This document shows positions 13,847 to 24,800 of a DNA stretch of 47,282 nucleotides, piece by piece. The stretch is from an uncultured Lachnospiraceae bacterium (lineage in GTDB: Bacteria > Bacillota > Clostridia > Lachnospirales > Lachnospiraceae), in the NCBI GenBank assembly GCA_902779505.1, contig CACZBZ010000027.1, positions 1 to 47,282 on the forward strand. The letters run 5' to 3'. Position numbers and translations under genes: made by a program. The notes beneath the pieces were generated by a model. It saw nothing but the letters and a program-made list of their open reading frames with translations, made no database searches and was not told where the DNA came from. The stretch's first letter is position 1. Each line of letters starts with the position of its first letter.

Positions 13847-15297
13847 AACTGATAGTTGGATTATTATATTTAATCTGCGGAATCGTCGGACTTATCATAG
13901 TGCTTCTTCTCATAGCGCTGATTAAGACTCTTTTAACAGCAAGCAAGAGATCAGGCTATATTGCTCCCGAAGCGGATGACAGAGCATTGGAATATGCAAA
14001 GATTCTATCCAAAATGGTGCAGTATGATACAACTTCTCATGAAGGAGTTGCCGACCTTGAAAGATTTGAAGGTTTTCACAAAATCCTTGAGGAACTCTTT
14101 CCTCTTGTACATGGAAAATTGGAGAAGACTGACATAGACGGCAACCTTCTCTTCTGCTGGAAGGGAAAAAGCTCGGACCGACCTCTGGTGCTCATGAGTC
14201 ATCAGGATGTGGTGCCGGCGGAAGGCGAATGGATACATGAAGCTTTTTCCGGAGATATAGCCGACGGAAAAGTCTGGGGCAGAGGAGCCAGCGATACCAA
14301 GTGTTCGGTGTTCGGATTTTTCCGTGCAGTGGAAGAATTGCTTAAAGAAGGCTATGAGCCTCCCGTGGATGTATATCTTTCCTCATCCTGTACGGAAGAG
14401 TGGGCAGGAGACGGCTGTCCCAAGCTTGTAGAGGAGATGAAGAGGAGAGGTGTGAAGCCCTACCTTGTTTGTGATGAAGGCGGCGGAATCATAACGGAGC
14501 CTGTGGGAGGAATAGCGGGCAATTTTGCCATGGTAGGAGTTTTTGAAAAAGGAAAGGCCGATATAAAGTTCACAGCCAGATCCAACGGCGGACATGCATC
14601 GGCTCCCAAGGCGGGATCACCCATCGCAAGACTGGCGGCCTTTGTTAATGAGGTGGAAAAGACTAAGCCTTTTAAAAGAAAGATGCTTCCGGAAGTAAGA
14701 TCCATGTTTGAAAGCATGGCGCCATATGCAAGCTTCCCTCTTAAATTCATCTTCAGCAATATATGGCTTTTTAAACCCTTGCTGTTGAAACTGTTGCCGG
14801 CAATATCACCTCAGGCGGGAGCAATGTTGCAGACCACTATGGCATTCACTATGCAGTCCGGTTCGGATGCATACAATGTAATGCCCCAGGAGGCAACTCT
14901 CGGAGCCAACATGAGATTCATCCCCCATCAGGGAATGGAGGAGAGCCTTGCCATAGTTAAAAAACTGGCAGCAAAGCATGAGCTGGATGTGGACGTGGTA
15001 TATGCAAGCGAATACAGCGAATCGGCAGATATCAAGGGTGAAGGCTTCGGACTTTTAAGCCGTGTGATCGGGGAGACTTTTGAGGGATTGCCCGTAAGTC
15101 CCTATGTAATGACCGGCGCCACGGACGCAAAATGTTATCAGGAGATATGCGACTGCGTCTTAAGATTTGCACCTGTAATATACGGTCCGGAACAGATGGC
15201 GGGTATGCACGGACTGAATGAGAATATAGAATACAACTGTCTGCCGGGATGTGTGGACTTCTACAAGAATCTCATAAAAGCAATGCAGACATTGTAA
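13843..15297 (+). CDS. Membrane-anchored M20-family metallopeptidase (carboxypeptidase S/PM20D1-like)
   Basis: The 484-residue protein has one N-terminal transmembrane helix (about residues 4-30) and then an M20 di-zinc peptidase domain. Visible active-site residues, by comparison with carboxypeptidase G2, are H120 and D122 (MSHQDVVPA), D151 (WGRGASDTK), E185 base and E186 ligand (CTEEWAGDG), D211/E212 and H456 (MAGMHGLNENIE). A dimerisation/lid domain lies between about 230 and 350. The N-terminal anchor and sequence style resemble yeast carboxypeptidase S and PM20D1, which hydrolyse C-terminal or N-acyl amino-acid amide bonds. The orientation of the domain is unclear: after the helix comes KTLLTASKR, which by the positive-inside rule suggests a cytoplasmic domain. 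The real substrate is unknown. Confidence 0.88.
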   Translation: MKLIVGLLYLICGIVGLIIVLLLIALIKTLLTASKRSGYIAPEADDRALEYAKILSKMVQYDTTSHEGVADLERFEGFHKILEELFPLVHGKLEKTDIDGNLLFCWKGKSSDRPLVLMSHQDVVPAEGEWIHEAFSGDIADGKVWGRGASDTKCSVFGFFRAVEELLKEGYEPPVDVYLSSSCTEEWAGDGCPKLVEEMKRRGVKPYLVCDEGGGIITEPVGGIAGNFAMVGVFEKGKADIKFTARSNGGHASAPKAGSPIARLAAFVNEVEKTKPFKRKMLPEVRSMFESMAPYASFPLKFIFSNIWLFKPLLLKLLPAISPQAGAMLQTTMAFTMQSGSDAYNVMPQEATLGANMRFIPHQGMEESLAIVKKLAAKHELDVDVVYASEYSESADIKGEGFGLLSRVIGETFEGLPVSPYVMTGATDAKCYQEICDCVLRFAPVIYGPEQMAGMHGLNENIEYNCLPGCVDFYKNLIKAMQTL

Positions 15298-15326
15298 AAA
15301 GACCTGCAAGGGTCAATAAAAGATTA

Positions 15327-15335
15327 TGTTATAAT
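15327..15335 (+). promoter_or_regulatory. Extended -10 promoter directly before the CapA-like gene
   Basis: TGT-TATAAT (15327-15335) is a consensus extended -10. The expected start, about seven bases on, is at 15341-15343, which is the ATG itself. Confidence 0.6.
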
Positions 15336-15342
15336 ACGAACT

Positions 15343-16581
15343 ATGAGTGGCAAGAATAGGAAAAGAACTATATTACTGTTTTTTGAAATATTGGGACTGG
15401 TAATTCTGCTGGGTATGATTGTTCTCTTTTTTATAAGTGAGGACAAGAACAGGCAGGAAAAAAGGAACGCGACTGTTGCTCTTGCCCTTACGGCGGAAGA
15501 GCTTAAGGGAACCAATGTAAGCGACGACGCCAGCGATCACATTGACGTCAGCAGGTACGGCGAGCTGCTTGCGGATGAGGAGAGATGCAGGGCAGAGCAT
15601 ATATATGCCAAGGACACCATAAGTCCCGATGAAGTAAAACTTCTCTTTGCCGGTGATATTTCTTTTGCCGAAGGTTATGACAATATGGGCAGACTGGCGG
15701 CAAGAGGCGGTGAGATATCTTCCGTCTTCAGTGAAGAGACTCTTTCCATAATGCGTGAAGCCGATATTTTTATGGTGAATAACGAATTCACATATACCAC
15801 CAGGGGAACGCCTTCCCCCGGTAAGCAGTACACCTTAAGATCCAATCCCGACAATGTCAGATATCTCTTTGACATGGGAGTCGATATAGTGGCTCTTGCA
15901 AACAACCATACATATGATTACGGTGAGGTATCCCTGACGGATACCCTTGATACCCTGGAGTCGGTGGAGATGCCCTATGTGGGTGCGGGAAGAAATATAA
16001 GCGAGGCCATAAAGCCGACATATTTTATAGCCAACGATCTCAAGATTGCCATTATCAATGCAACGCAGATTGAAAAACTTGACTATCCCGACACACCCGG
16101 TGCAACGGAAGATTCTCCCGGAACCTTCAGATGCTGGTTTAACGACAGAGTGTTGGACGTTATAAGAGAAGCAAAAAACAACAGCGACTATGTTGTTGTA
16201 TACGTTCACTGGGGCAATGAGCTGGAGGAAGAAATCGACTGGGCTCAGGCCGAACTTGCTCCCAAACTTGCGGACGCGGGCGCGGATATAATAATCGGTG
16301 ACCATCCCCATATATTACAGAAGATAGATTACGTAGGCGGAGTTCCCGTTATATATTCACTGGGCAACTACTGGTTCAACGGAAAAAACAGAGACACCGG
16401 ACTGCTTGAAGTAATTGTTGGAGAAGAGGGAGCAAAGAGCATCAGATTCATTCCGGCTACCGAACCCGACTGTACAACGACAGTTGCGACCGGAGCGGAG
16501 AAGGAAAGAATACTCGAACATATGAGGTCCATATCCGGCGGAGTTAATATAGATGAAGAAGGATATGTGACGGCGAAATAA
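15343..16581 (+). CDS. CapA/PgsA-family membrane-anchored metallophosphatase-like protein
   Basis: The 412-residue protein has a short basic start (MSGKNRKR), one membrane helix (about residues 8-30) and an extracytoplasmic domain. The CapA fold motifs appear in order: LLFAGDISFAEGYDNMG, MVNNEFTYTTRGTP, DIVALANNHTYDYG, VVYVHWGNELEEE and IIIGDHPHILQKIDYVGG, then YSLGNYWFNGK. The Asp, Asn-His and His residues in these motifs match the metal site of calcineurin-like CapA proteins. In Bacillus PgsA takes part in poly-gamma-glutamate synthesis, but no pgsB/pgsC is present, so the polymer is unknown and a general surface role is safer. No ribosome binding site precedes the ATG; the mRNA may be leaderless. 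Confidence 0.87.
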   Translation: MSGKNRKRTILLFFEILGLVILLGMIVLFFISEDKNRQEKRNATVALALTAEELKGTNVSDDASDHIDVSRYGELLADEERCRAEHIYAKDTISPDEVKLLFAGDISFAEGYDNMGRLAARGGEISSVFSEETLSIMREADIFMVNNEFTYTTRGTPSPGKQYTLRSNPDNVRYLFDMGVDIVALANNHTYDYGEVSLTDTLDTLESVEMPYVGAGRNISEAIKPTYFIANDLKIAIINATQIEKLDYPDTPGATEDSPGTFRCWFNDRVLDVIREAKNNSDYVVVYVHWGNELEEEIDWAQAELAPKLADAGADIIIGDHPHILQKIDYVGGVPVIYSLGNYWFNGKNRDTGLLEVIVGEEGAKSIRFIPATEPDCTTTVATGAEKERILEHMRSISGGVNIDEEGYVTAK

Positions 16582-16607
16582 GGGGAATAAAAAATAATAA
16601 TACGATG

Positions 16608-16636
16608 TTGACAGGTTTTTGCACCTGTGTTAAGAT
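16608..16636 (+). promoter_or_regulatory. SigA promoter of rplJ-rplL
   Basis: TTGACA (16608-16613), exactly 17 bases, TAAGAT (16631-16636). The start is expected near 16643, at the beginning of the L10 leader. Confidence 0.8.
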
Positions 16637-16642
16637 ACCATT

Positions 16643-16760
16643 TGTGCCGAAGACAGTAGGTTGGTTTTCCAGTAAGTCGCAAGACGCCTACCGAGGGATG
16701 GAATTATCTGAGATTGATATGTCCTTTTGTCTTTGTGGCAGAAGGACTTTTTCTTTTTTA
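16643..16760 (+). ncRNA. L10 leader (rplJ attenuator)
   Basis: The leader carries GTAGG and CCTAC strands around 16655 and 16690, in the style of the L10(L12)4-binding leader of Firmicutes. A terminator-form hairpin follows: GTCCTTTTGT (16721-16730) pairs with GCAGAAGGAC (16738-16747), and a long run TTTTTCTTTTTTA extends to 16760. Binding of excess L10-L12 complex is known to promote termination in such leaders. It lies 40 bases ahead of rplJ. Confidence 0.75.
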
Positions 16761-16800
16761 CAGACTTCTATTCGGCAATAATCTAATAGGAGGAAAAGAC

Positions 16801-17388
16801 ATGGCAAAAGTTGAGATCAAGAAACCGGTTGTAGAAGAAATTTCAGCAGCTATCAAGGAAGCGCAGTCAGTAGTACTTGTTGACTACCGTGGACTTACAG
16901 TAGATCAGGACACAAAGCTTCGTAAAGAACTTCGTGAGGCTGGAGTTAACTACAAGGTTTACAAGAACACAATGATGAACTTTGCTTTTAAGGGCACTGA
17001 CTTCGAGTCACTTGCTCCTTATCTTGAGGGACCCAGCGCTGTAGCTATTTCTACTACAGATGCAACAGCGCCCGCAAGAGTACTTGCTAAGTTCGCAAAG
17101 ACAGCTGATAAGCTTGAGATCAAGGCTGGTGTGGTTGAGGGTACACTTTACGATGCAGCAGGAATGCAGACAATCGCTTCTATACCTTCACGTGAGGAAT
17201 TACTTTCAAAATTGCTTGGAAGCATTCAGTCACCTATTACCAACTTTGCTCGTTGCATGAATCAGCTTGCTGAGAAAGGTGGCGCCGGCAGTAGCAGAAG
17301 CTCCCGCAGAAGAAGCTCCTGCAGCAGATGCAGAATAATTGATGTTTATAAGATGAGGTGTTACCTCAATTTCAGAAAGGAGTCATAA
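16801..17388 (+). CDS. rplJ: 50S ribosomal protein L10 with frameshifted C-terminal tail
   Basis: The start is ATG 16801 after TAGGAGGA. The first ~162 residues are a normal L10: [38 protein letters not shown] and a helical end that binds L12 dimers ([18 protein letters not shown]). The frame as read ends in an Arg/Ser-rich tail ([18 protein letters not shown]) and stops at 17388, two bases before rplL, for 195 residues. One extra base near GGCGCCGGCAG (17281-17291) explains it. Removing it gives [15 protein letters not shown] and TAA at 17336-17338 (178 residues), the usual acidic L10 tail. L10 anchors the L7/L12 stalk and is essential, so either the tail tolerates the change or the base is an error. 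Confidence 0.9.
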   Translation: MAKVEIKKPVVEEISAAIKEAQSVVLVDYRGLTVDQDTKLRKELREAGVNYKVYKNTMMNFAFKGTDFESLAPYLEGPSAVAISTTDATAPARVLAKFAKTADKLEIKAGVVEGTLYDAAGMQTIASIPSREELLSKLLGSIQSPITNFARCMNQLAEKGGAGSSRSSRRRSSCSRCRIIDVYKMRCYLNFRKES

Positions 17389-17390
17389 TC

Positions 17391-17771
17391 ATGGCAAAAT
17401 TATCTACACAGGATATTTTAGACGCTATTAAGGAGTTAACAGTATTAGAGCTTAACGATCTTGTTAAGGCTTGTGAGGAAGAGTTCGGCGTATCTGCAGC
17501 AGCAGGCGTTGTAGTTGCAGCAGGTGGTGCAGCAGCAGGCGGCGCAGCAGCAGCTGATAAGGACGAGTTCGATGTAGAGCTTACAGAAGTAGGCGCTGAG
17601 AAGGTTAAGGTTATCAAGGTTGTTCGTGAAGTAACAGGTCTTGGACTTAAGGAAGCAAAGGATCTTGTTGATTCAGCTCCTAAGATGCTCAAGGAAGGCG
17701 CAGCTAAGGCTGAGGCTGATGACATCAAGGCTAAGCTTGAAGAAGTTGGCGCTAAGGTTACTCTTAAGTAA
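17391..17771 (+). CDS. rplL: 50S ribosomal protein L7/L12
   Basis: The 126-residue protein starts at ATG 17391 ([16 protein letters not shown]) after AAAGGAG. It has the N-terminal dimerisation helices, an Ala/Gly-rich hinge ([17 protein letters not shown], residues ~42-58) and the C-terminal factor-binding domain ([20 protein letters not shown], then [12 protein letters not shown]). Dimers bind L10 to make the stalk that recruits EF-G, EF-Tu and IF2. An upstream in-frame start at 17358 has no ribosome binding site. The gene is followed by a strong terminator and a separate rpoB promoter. Confidence 0.98.
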   Translation: MAKLSTQDILDAIKELTVLELNDLVKACEEEFGVSAAAGVVVAAGGAAAGGAAAADKDEFDVELTEVGAEKVKVIKVVREVTGLGLKEAKDLVDSAPKMLKEGAAKAEADDIKAKLEEVGAKVTLK

Positions 17772-17793
17772 TCAAAATATGATAATTACAATG

Positions 17794-17828
17794 GAGCATT
17801 GGGATATCCCAATGCTCTGTTTTTTTTC
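17794..17828 (+). terminator. Terminator between rplL and rpoB
   Basis: A perfect 24-base palindrome (17794-17817, arms GAGCATTGGGAT/ATCCCAATGCTC) is followed by GTTTTTTTT. Some read-through into rpoB is usual for this gene pair. Confidence 0.9.
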
Positions 17829-17863
17829 TGTTTTGCCTGTTTTCAGAATTTAGAAAAAACATA

Positions 17864-17893
17864 TTGACAAGGGATTGCGGTTTGTAGTATTAT
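17864..17893 (+). promoter_or_regulatory. SigA promoter of rpoB-rpoC
   Basis: TTGACA (17864-17869), an 18-base spacer and TATTAT (17888-17893). It lies 36 bases after the rplL terminator stem-loop. Confidence 0.75.
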
Positions 17894-17965
17894 GGACAAT
17901 GCACTATTGTGGTATGTTATGCGACTTAGTATGTGCAGAAATATATAGAACGGGGTGAAATGTCA

Positions 17966-20900
17966 ATGGAAAAGAACAGAATACGACCCACCAATGAAGG
18001 TAAAAAGGTACGTATGAGTTATTCAAGGCAAAAAGAAGTGCTCGAGATGCCTAATTTGATTAAGGTCCAGAAGGACTCTTACAAATGGTTTCTTGAAGAA
18101 GGACTTAAGGAAGTATTTGATGATATCTCTCCTATAAAGTCATACGGCGAGCATCTCAGTCTTGAATTTGTAGACTTTAAGTTGTATGAGGAAAACGCTA
18201 AGTATTCTATTGAAGAATGTAAAGAGCGTGATGCAACATATGCTGCTCCTCTTAAGGCAACGGTTCGTCTTAACATTAAAGAGACCGGTGAGCATCTTCA
18301 GCAGGAAGTGTTCATGGGCGATCTTCCTCTTATGACGGAGACCGGCACATTTGTTATCAACGGTGCTGAAAGAGTAATTGTCAGCCAGTTAGTACGTTCA
18401 CCCGGTATATATTATGCCATTTCACATGATAAGACAGGTAAGGAACTCTTTGCATGTACAGTTATTCCCAACCGTGGTGCATGGCTGGAATACGAGACTG
18501 ATGCAAATGACGTATTCTATGTACGTGTCGACAGACTTCGAAAGGTGCCTATCACAGTTCTCATCAGAGCTCTGGGTATCGGTACCAACGAGGAGATTTT
18601 TGAATTCTTCGGTGATGAGCCCAAGATCAGAGCCAGCCTTGAGAAGGATCCTGCTACATCTACAGAAGAAGGACTCAAGGAATTATATAAGAAGCTTCGT
18701 CCCGGTGAGCCTGCCAGCGTAGAAAGCGCAAGAAGTCTTATCGAGGCTATGTTCTTCGATCCCCGCAGATACGATCTTGCAAAAGTAGGACGTTATAAGT
18801 TCAACAAGAAGCTTATGCTCCGTAACCGTATCCGTGGACAGATACTTGCAGAGGATGTTGTTGATATCACTACAGGTGACATCATTGCGGAAAAGGGTAC
18901 AAAGGTTACTCTTGAGATCGCCGATGCCATCCAGAATGCAGGTACACCATATGTAATGATTCAGACAGAGAAGGCCAATGTAAAAGTACTCTCTAACCTT
19001 ATGGTAGATATTACTTCTTTCATTGACTGTAATCCGCATGCCCTGGGAATCACAGAGCTTGTTTACTATCCTGTTCTCCAGCAGCTTATGGAGGATTATG
19101 CAGATGATCCCAAGAAGCTTAAGGATGCTATTACAGAGAATGTACACAGACTTATTCCCAAGCATATTACAAAGGATGATATTTTTGCATCTATCAACTA
19201 CAACATGCATCTTGAATACAAGATCGGTAAGGATGATGATATAGATCACCTTGGCAACAGACGTATCCGTGCCGTTGGTGAACTCCTTCAGAATCAGTAC
19301 AGAATCGGTCTTTCAAGACTTGAAAGAGTAGTAAGAGAAAGAATGACTACACATGATACCGAAGAAGTATCTGTACAGTCACTTATCAATATTAAGCCGG
19401 TCCAGGCTGCAGTTAAGGAGTTCTTCGGATCTTCTCAGCTGTCACAGTTTATGGATCAGAACAACCCTCTGGGTGAGCTTACTCATAAGAGACGTCTTTC
19501 AGCTCTCGGTCCCGGTGGTCTTTCACGAGACAGAGCCGGATTCGAGGTTCGAGACGTACACTATTCTCACTACGGACGTATGTGTCCTATTGAGACACCC
19601 GAAGGTCCCAACATCGGTCTTATCAACTCCCTTGCTTCATATGCAAGGATCAATGAGTATGGTTTCATTGAGGCTCCATACCGTAAGATTGACAAGACAG
19701 ATGCAGAGAATCCTGTTGTAACAGATGAAGTTGTCTACATGACAGCCGATGATGAAGACAATTACCATGTAGCTCAGGCTAACGAGCGTCTCGATGAGAA
19801 GGGACATTTTGTTCGTAACATGGTATCAGGTCGATACAGAGAAGAGACTCAGGAATATCCCAAGAGCATGTTCGATTATATGGACGTGTCTCCTAAGATG
19901 GTATTCTCTGTTGCTACAGCACTTATTCCTTTCCTTGAGAACGACGATGCTAACCGTGCCCTCATGGGTTCCAACATGCAGCGTCAGGCCGTTCCGCTTC
20001 TTACAACCGAAGCTCCTGTAGTAGGAACAGGTATGGAAGCCAAGGCAGCGGTTGACTCAGGTGTATGTGTAGTTGCTACAAAGCCCGGTAAGGTTGAGTA
20101 TGTATGTTCTGATGAGATCAGAATTACAGCTGATGACGGCGAGAAGATGGTATACAAGGTTGCAAAGTTCACACGAAGCAACCAGTCTAACTGCTACAAT
20201 CAGAAGCCTATCGTATTTAAGGGCGACCATGTTGAGGCAGGTCAGGTAATAGCTGACGGTCCTTCAACAAGTGGCGGTGAGCTTGCTCTCGGTAAGAATC
20301 CTCTTATCGGATTCATGACATGGGAAGGCTACAACTACGAGGATGCCGTTCTTATATCAGAAAGACTTGTACAGGATGATGTATATACATCAGTACATAT
20401 AGAAGAATATGAAGTTGAAGCACGTAATACAAAGCTTGGTGATGAAGAGATCACATGTGATGTACCGGGCGTAGGTGATGATGCTCTCAAGAACCTTGAT
20501 GAGAGAGGAATCATTAGAATCGGTGCAGAGGTACGTGCCGGTGATATCCTTGTCGGAAAGGTTACACCTAAGGGTGAGACAGAGATGACAGCCGAGGAGA
20601 GACTCCTTCGTGCCATCTTCGGTGACAAGGCAAGAGAGGTAAGAGATACATCTCTTAAAGTTCCTCACGGTGAGTACGGTATCGTTGTTGATGCCAAGGT
20701 GTTCACAAGAGATAACGGAGACGAGCTTCCTCCCGGAGTTAACCAGGCAGTTCGTATTTACATTGCTCAGAAGCGTAAGATCAGCGTCGGTGATAAGATG
20801 GCCGGTCGTCACGGTAACAAGGGTGTAGTTTCACGAGTTCTTCCTGTTGAAGATATGCCTTACCTGCCTAACGGACGTCCTCTGGATATAGTTCTTAATC

Positions 20901-21805
20901 CTCTCGGCGTTCCTTCACGTATGAATATCGGACAGGTCCTTGAGATTCACTTGAGCCTTGCCGCAAAAGCCCTCGGCTTTAACGTTGCGACACCCGTATT
21001 TGACGGTGCAAACGAGGCAGACATCATGGATACTCTTGATCTGGCAAATGACTATGTCAATCTGGAGTGGGATGAGTTCGAGAAAAAGCATAAAGCAGAA
21101 CTTTTACCTGAAGTTCTTAAATACCTTTCTGACAACAGAGATCACAGAAAGCTCTGGAAGGGTGTGCCTATCAGCAGAGACGGTAAGGTAAGACTTCGTG
21201 ACGGTAGAACGGGTGAGTATTTTGACAGTCCCGTAACAATCGGACACATGCATTACCTCAAACTCCATCATCTGGTTGATGATAAGATCCATGCCCGTTC
21301 AACAGGTCCTTACTCGCTGGTAACACAGCAGCCTCTCGGTGGTAAGGCACAGTTCGGTGGACAGAGATTCGGTGAGATGGAGGTATGGGCTCTTGAGGCA
21401 TACGGAGCATCATACACACTTCAGGAGATTCTGACAGTTAAATCCGATGATGTTATCGGACGTGTTAAGACATACGAAGCAATCATCAAAGGCGATAATA
21501 TTCCTGAGGCAGGCATTCCTGAATCATTCAAGGTTATGCTGAAGGAATTACAGTCACTTGGTCTTGATGTAAGAGTACTTCGCGAGGACAACACAGAAGT
21601 TGAAATCGTAGAATCGGTTGATTACAGCGATTCCGATTATCGCTTCGAGATGGATGATACCAATCAGTACGATCGTGAAGACGAGTCATTTAGCGAGAAT
21701 GGCTATCAGACACAGGTAATCGATGAAGAAAACGGCGGATTCGTAGCGGAAGAAGATTTCGACCTTGCGGAAGAAGACGATTTCGAAGAGATTACAGAAG
21801 AGTAA
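17966..21805 (+). CDS. rpoB: DNA-directed RNA polymerase subunit beta
   Basis: The start is set at ATG 17966 ([17 protein letters not shown]), eight bases after GGGGTG; an earlier ATG at 17960 and GTG at 17933 fit less well. The 1279-residue product has the whole beta core. The rifampicin-binding region ([20 protein letters not shown], then [19 protein letters not shown]) is wild type in appearance. [30 protein letters not shown] and the C-terminal clamp segment [20 protein letters not shown] are present. A highly acidic tail of about 65 residues (ending [12 protein letters not shown]) extends the end, as in other Clostridia. rpoC follows after 39 bases with AAAGGAG. Confidence 0.98.
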   Translation: MEKNRIRPTNEGKKVRMSYSRQKEVLEMPNLIKVQKDSYKWFLEEGLKEVFDDISPIKSYGEHLSLEFVDFKLYEENAKYSIEECKERDATYAAPLKATVRLNIKETGEHLQQEVFMGDLPLMTETGTFVINGAERVIVSQLVRSPGIYYAISHDKTGKELFACTVIPNRGAWLEYETDANDVFYVRVDRLRKVPITVLIRALGIGTNEEIFEFFGDEPKIRASLEKDPATSTEEGLKELYKKLRPGEPASVESARSLIEAMFFDPRRYDLAKVGRYKFNKKLMLRNRIRGQILAEDVVDITTGDIIAEKGTKVTLEIADAIQNAGTPYVMIQTEKANVKVLSNLMVDITSFIDCNPHALGITELVYYPVLQQLMEDYADDPKKLKDAITENVHRLIPKHITKDDIFASINYNMHLEYKIGKDDDIDHLGNRRIRAVGELLQNQYRIGLSRLERVVRERMTTHDTEEVSVQSLINIKPVQAAVKEFFGSSQLSQFMDQNNPLGELTHKRRLSALGPGGLSRDRAGFEVRDVHYSHYGRMCPIETPEGPNIGLINSLASYARINEYGFIEAPYRKIDKTDAENPVVTDEVVYMTADDEDNYHVAQANERLDEKGHFVRNMVSGRYREETQEYPKSMFDYMDVSPKMVFSVATALIPFLENDDANRALMGSNMQRQAVPLLTTEAPVVGTGMEAKAAVDSGVCVVATKPGKVEYVCSDEIRITADDGEKMVYKVAKFTRSNQSNCYNQKPIVFKGDHVEAGQVIADGPSTSGGELALGKNPLIGFMTWEGYNYEDAVLISERLVQDDVYTSVHIEEYEVEARNTKLGDEEITCDVPGVGDDALKNLDERGIIRIGAEVRAGDILVGKVTPKGETEMTAEERLLRAIFGDKAREVRDTSLKVPHGEYGIVVDAKVFTRDNGDELPPGVNQAVRIYIAQKRKISVGDKMAGRHGNKGVVSRVLPVEDMPYLPNGRPLDIVLNPLGVPSRMNIGQVLEIHLSLAAKALGFNVATPVFDGANEADIMDTLDLANDYVNLEWDEFEKKHKAELLPEVLKYLSDNRDHRKLWKGVPISRDGKVRLRDGRTGEYFDSPVTIGHMHYLKLHHLVDDKIHARSTGPYSLVTQQPLGGKAQFGGQRFGEMEVWALEAYGASYTLQEILTVKSDDVIGRVKTYEAIIKGDNIPEAGIPESFKVMLKELQSLGLDVRVLREDNTEVEIVESVDYSDSDYRFEMDDTNQYDREDESFSENGYQTQVIDEENGGFVAEEDFDLAEEDDFEEITEE

Positions 21806-21844
21806 TAAGACTAAGAAGACTATTACAGTAAAGGAGTATTACAG

Positions 21845-24800
21845 ATGTCAGTAACAAAAACAGAAGGTTACCAGCCGATGACATTTGATGCCATCAAGAT
21901 CGGATTAGCATCACCTGAAAAGATCAGAGAGTGGTCAAGAGGAGAAGTAACAAAGCCCGAGACCATTAACTATAGAACATTAAAGCCCGAAAAGGACGGT
22001 TTGTTCTGCGAAAAGATCTTCGGACCTAGCAAGGACTGGGAATGTCACTGCGGTAAATATAAGAAGATCCGTTACAAAGGCGTAATCTGCGACAGATGTG
22101 GAGTTGAGATAACAAAGGCAAATGTGCGTAGAGAGCGTATGGGACATATAGAGCTTGCAGCTCCTGTATCTCATATATGGTATTTCAAGGGTATCCCCAG
22201 CAGAATGGGTCTTATTCTTGATATATCACCAAGAGTACTTGAAAAAGTATTGTATTTTGCATCATATATCGTTCTTGATCCTGCAGATTCGGACCTTGAG
22301 TTCAAGCAGGTTCTTTCAGAGCAGGAATATGTAAAAGCAAGAGAAGATTACGGCAACAAATTCCGTGTAGGAATGGGTGCCGAGGCTGTCAAGGAACTCC
22401 TTAAGGGAATCGACCTTGAAGCTGAATCAGAAGAACTTAAGACAGCTCTTGAAGATGCAACAGGCCAGAAGAAGGCTAAGATCATCAAGAGACTTGAAGT
22501 AGTAGAGGCATTCAGAGAGTCAGGCAACAAGCCTGAATGGATGATCATGGACGCTATTCCGGTTATTCCTCCGGATCTTCGTCCTATGGTACAGCTGGAT
22601 GGTGGTAGATTCGCATCATCAGACCTTAATGATCTTTACAGAAGAATTATCAACAGAAATAACCGTCTCAAGAAGCTTATCGATCTGGGAGCTCCCGATA
22701 TCATCGTTCGTAACGAGAAGAGAATGCTCCAGGAAGCAGTTGATGCTCTTATCGATAACGGAAGAAGAGGCAGACCTGTAACAGGACCCGGTAACAGAGC
22801 ACTTAAGTCTCTGTCAGACATGCTTAAGGGTAAGGGCGGACGTTTCCGTCAGAACCTTCTCGGTAAGCGTGTAGACTACTCAGGACGTTCGGTTATCGTA
22901 GTCGGACCTGAACTTAAGATCTACCAGTGTGGTCTTCCCAAGGAAATGGCCATCGAGCTTTTCAAGCCTTTCGTTATGAAGGAACTTGTAAGCCGCGGTA
23001 TATCACAGAATATTAAGAACGCTAAGAAGCTTGTAGAGAGACTTGATAACAGCGTTTGGGATGTACTTGAAGAAGTAATCAGAGAGCATCCTGTTATGCT
23101 GAACCGTGCTCCTACACTTCACAGACTTGGTATTCAGGCATTCGAGCCTATTCTTGTAGAAGGTAAGGCTATCAAGCTTCATCCGTTGGTATGTACGGCT
23201 TTCAACGCCGACTTCGACGGTGACCAGATGGCTGTACATCTTCCTCTTTCAGTAGAGGCTCAGGCAGAGTGTAGATTCTTACTTCTGTCACCCAATAACC
23301 TGCTCAAGCCTTCTGACGGTGGTCCCGTTGCCGTTCCTTCACAGGATATGGTACTTGGTATCTACTACCTTACTCAGGAGAGAGAAGGAGCTATCGGTGA
23401 AGGTAAGAACTTCAAAGATATCAACGAAGCAATCCTTGCATACGAAAACGGTGAGTGTACACTTCATTCACGTATCAATGTAAAGGTTACAAAAGAAATC
23501 GACGGTGAGACAGTAACGGGTATTGTTACATCAACCCTGGGTCGTTTCATCTTCAACGAGATCCTTCCTCAGGATCTTGGCTATGTAGACAGAACAAAGC
23601 CTGAGAACAAGCTTATTCTTGAAGTTGATTTCCATGTAGGTAAGAAGCAGCTTAAGCAGATACTTGAAAAAGTTATCAACGTACACGGTGCTTCAATAAC
23701 CGCAGAGGTACTCGACGGAATCAAGGCAACAGGTTACAAGTATTCTACAAGAGCAGCAATGACAGTTTCTATTTCCGATATGACAGTACCTGCTTCTAAG
23801 CCGGGACTTCTTGAGGAAGCACAGGAGACTGTTGATAAGATTGGTAAGAACTTCCGCAGAGGTCTTATTACAGAAGAAGAGAGATACCGTGAGGTTATCG
23901 ATACATGGAATAAGATCGATGCAAGACTTACAAAAGACCTTCTTGACGGTCTTGATAAATACAATAACATCTTCATGATGGCTGACTCGGGAGCCCGTGG
24001 TTCTAACCAGCAGATCAAGCAGCTTGCAGGTATGCGAGGACTTATGGCCGATACAACAGGTCGTACAATCGAGCTTCCCATTAAGTCAAACTTCCGTGAA
24101 GGACTTGACGTTCTGGAGTACTTCCTTTCAGCACACGGTGCAAGAAAGGGACTTTCAGATACAGCTCTTCGTACAGCCGATTCAGGTTACCTGACACGTC
24201 GAATGGTTGACGTTTCGCAGGAGCTCATCATCAAAGAGATGGATTGCTGTGAAGGCAGAGACGAGATCCGTGGTATGAGAGTTAAGGCTTTCATGGACGG
24301 AAAAGAGAGTATTGAATCGCTCAAAGACAGAATTACAGGTAGATATTCTGTTGATGAGATCAAGGATACAGAAGGTAATGTGATCGTTAAGAAGAACCAT
24401 ATGATCACTCCTTCAAGAGCCGCTAAGATCCTTTCATCAGGTGTGGAAGTGATAGACGGTAAGGAAGTACCTTACACTGTAGACGGTGAGCTCAGACGTG
24501 ATGCTTCTGTTAAGATTCGTACAATCCTTACTTGCCGTACACACAACGGAATCTGTTCTAAGTGCTACGGTGCCAACATGGCAACAGGTGAGGCCGTACA
24601 GGTTGGTGAGGCAGTTGGTATTATCGCAGCTCAGTCAATCGGTGAGCCCGGTACACAGCTTACCATGAGAACTTTCCATACAGGTGGTGTTGCCGGTGAT
24701 AACATCACACAGGGTCTTCCCAGAGTTGAGGAGCTTTTTGAGGCTCGTAAACCAAAGGGACTTGCAATCATCAGTGATATTGCAGGTAATGTAAAGATTA

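Noticed and set aside
17933-17965. Earlier rpoB start codons
   Set aside because: They place the GGGGTG ribosome binding site inside or too near the coding region; ATG 17966 has the right spacing.
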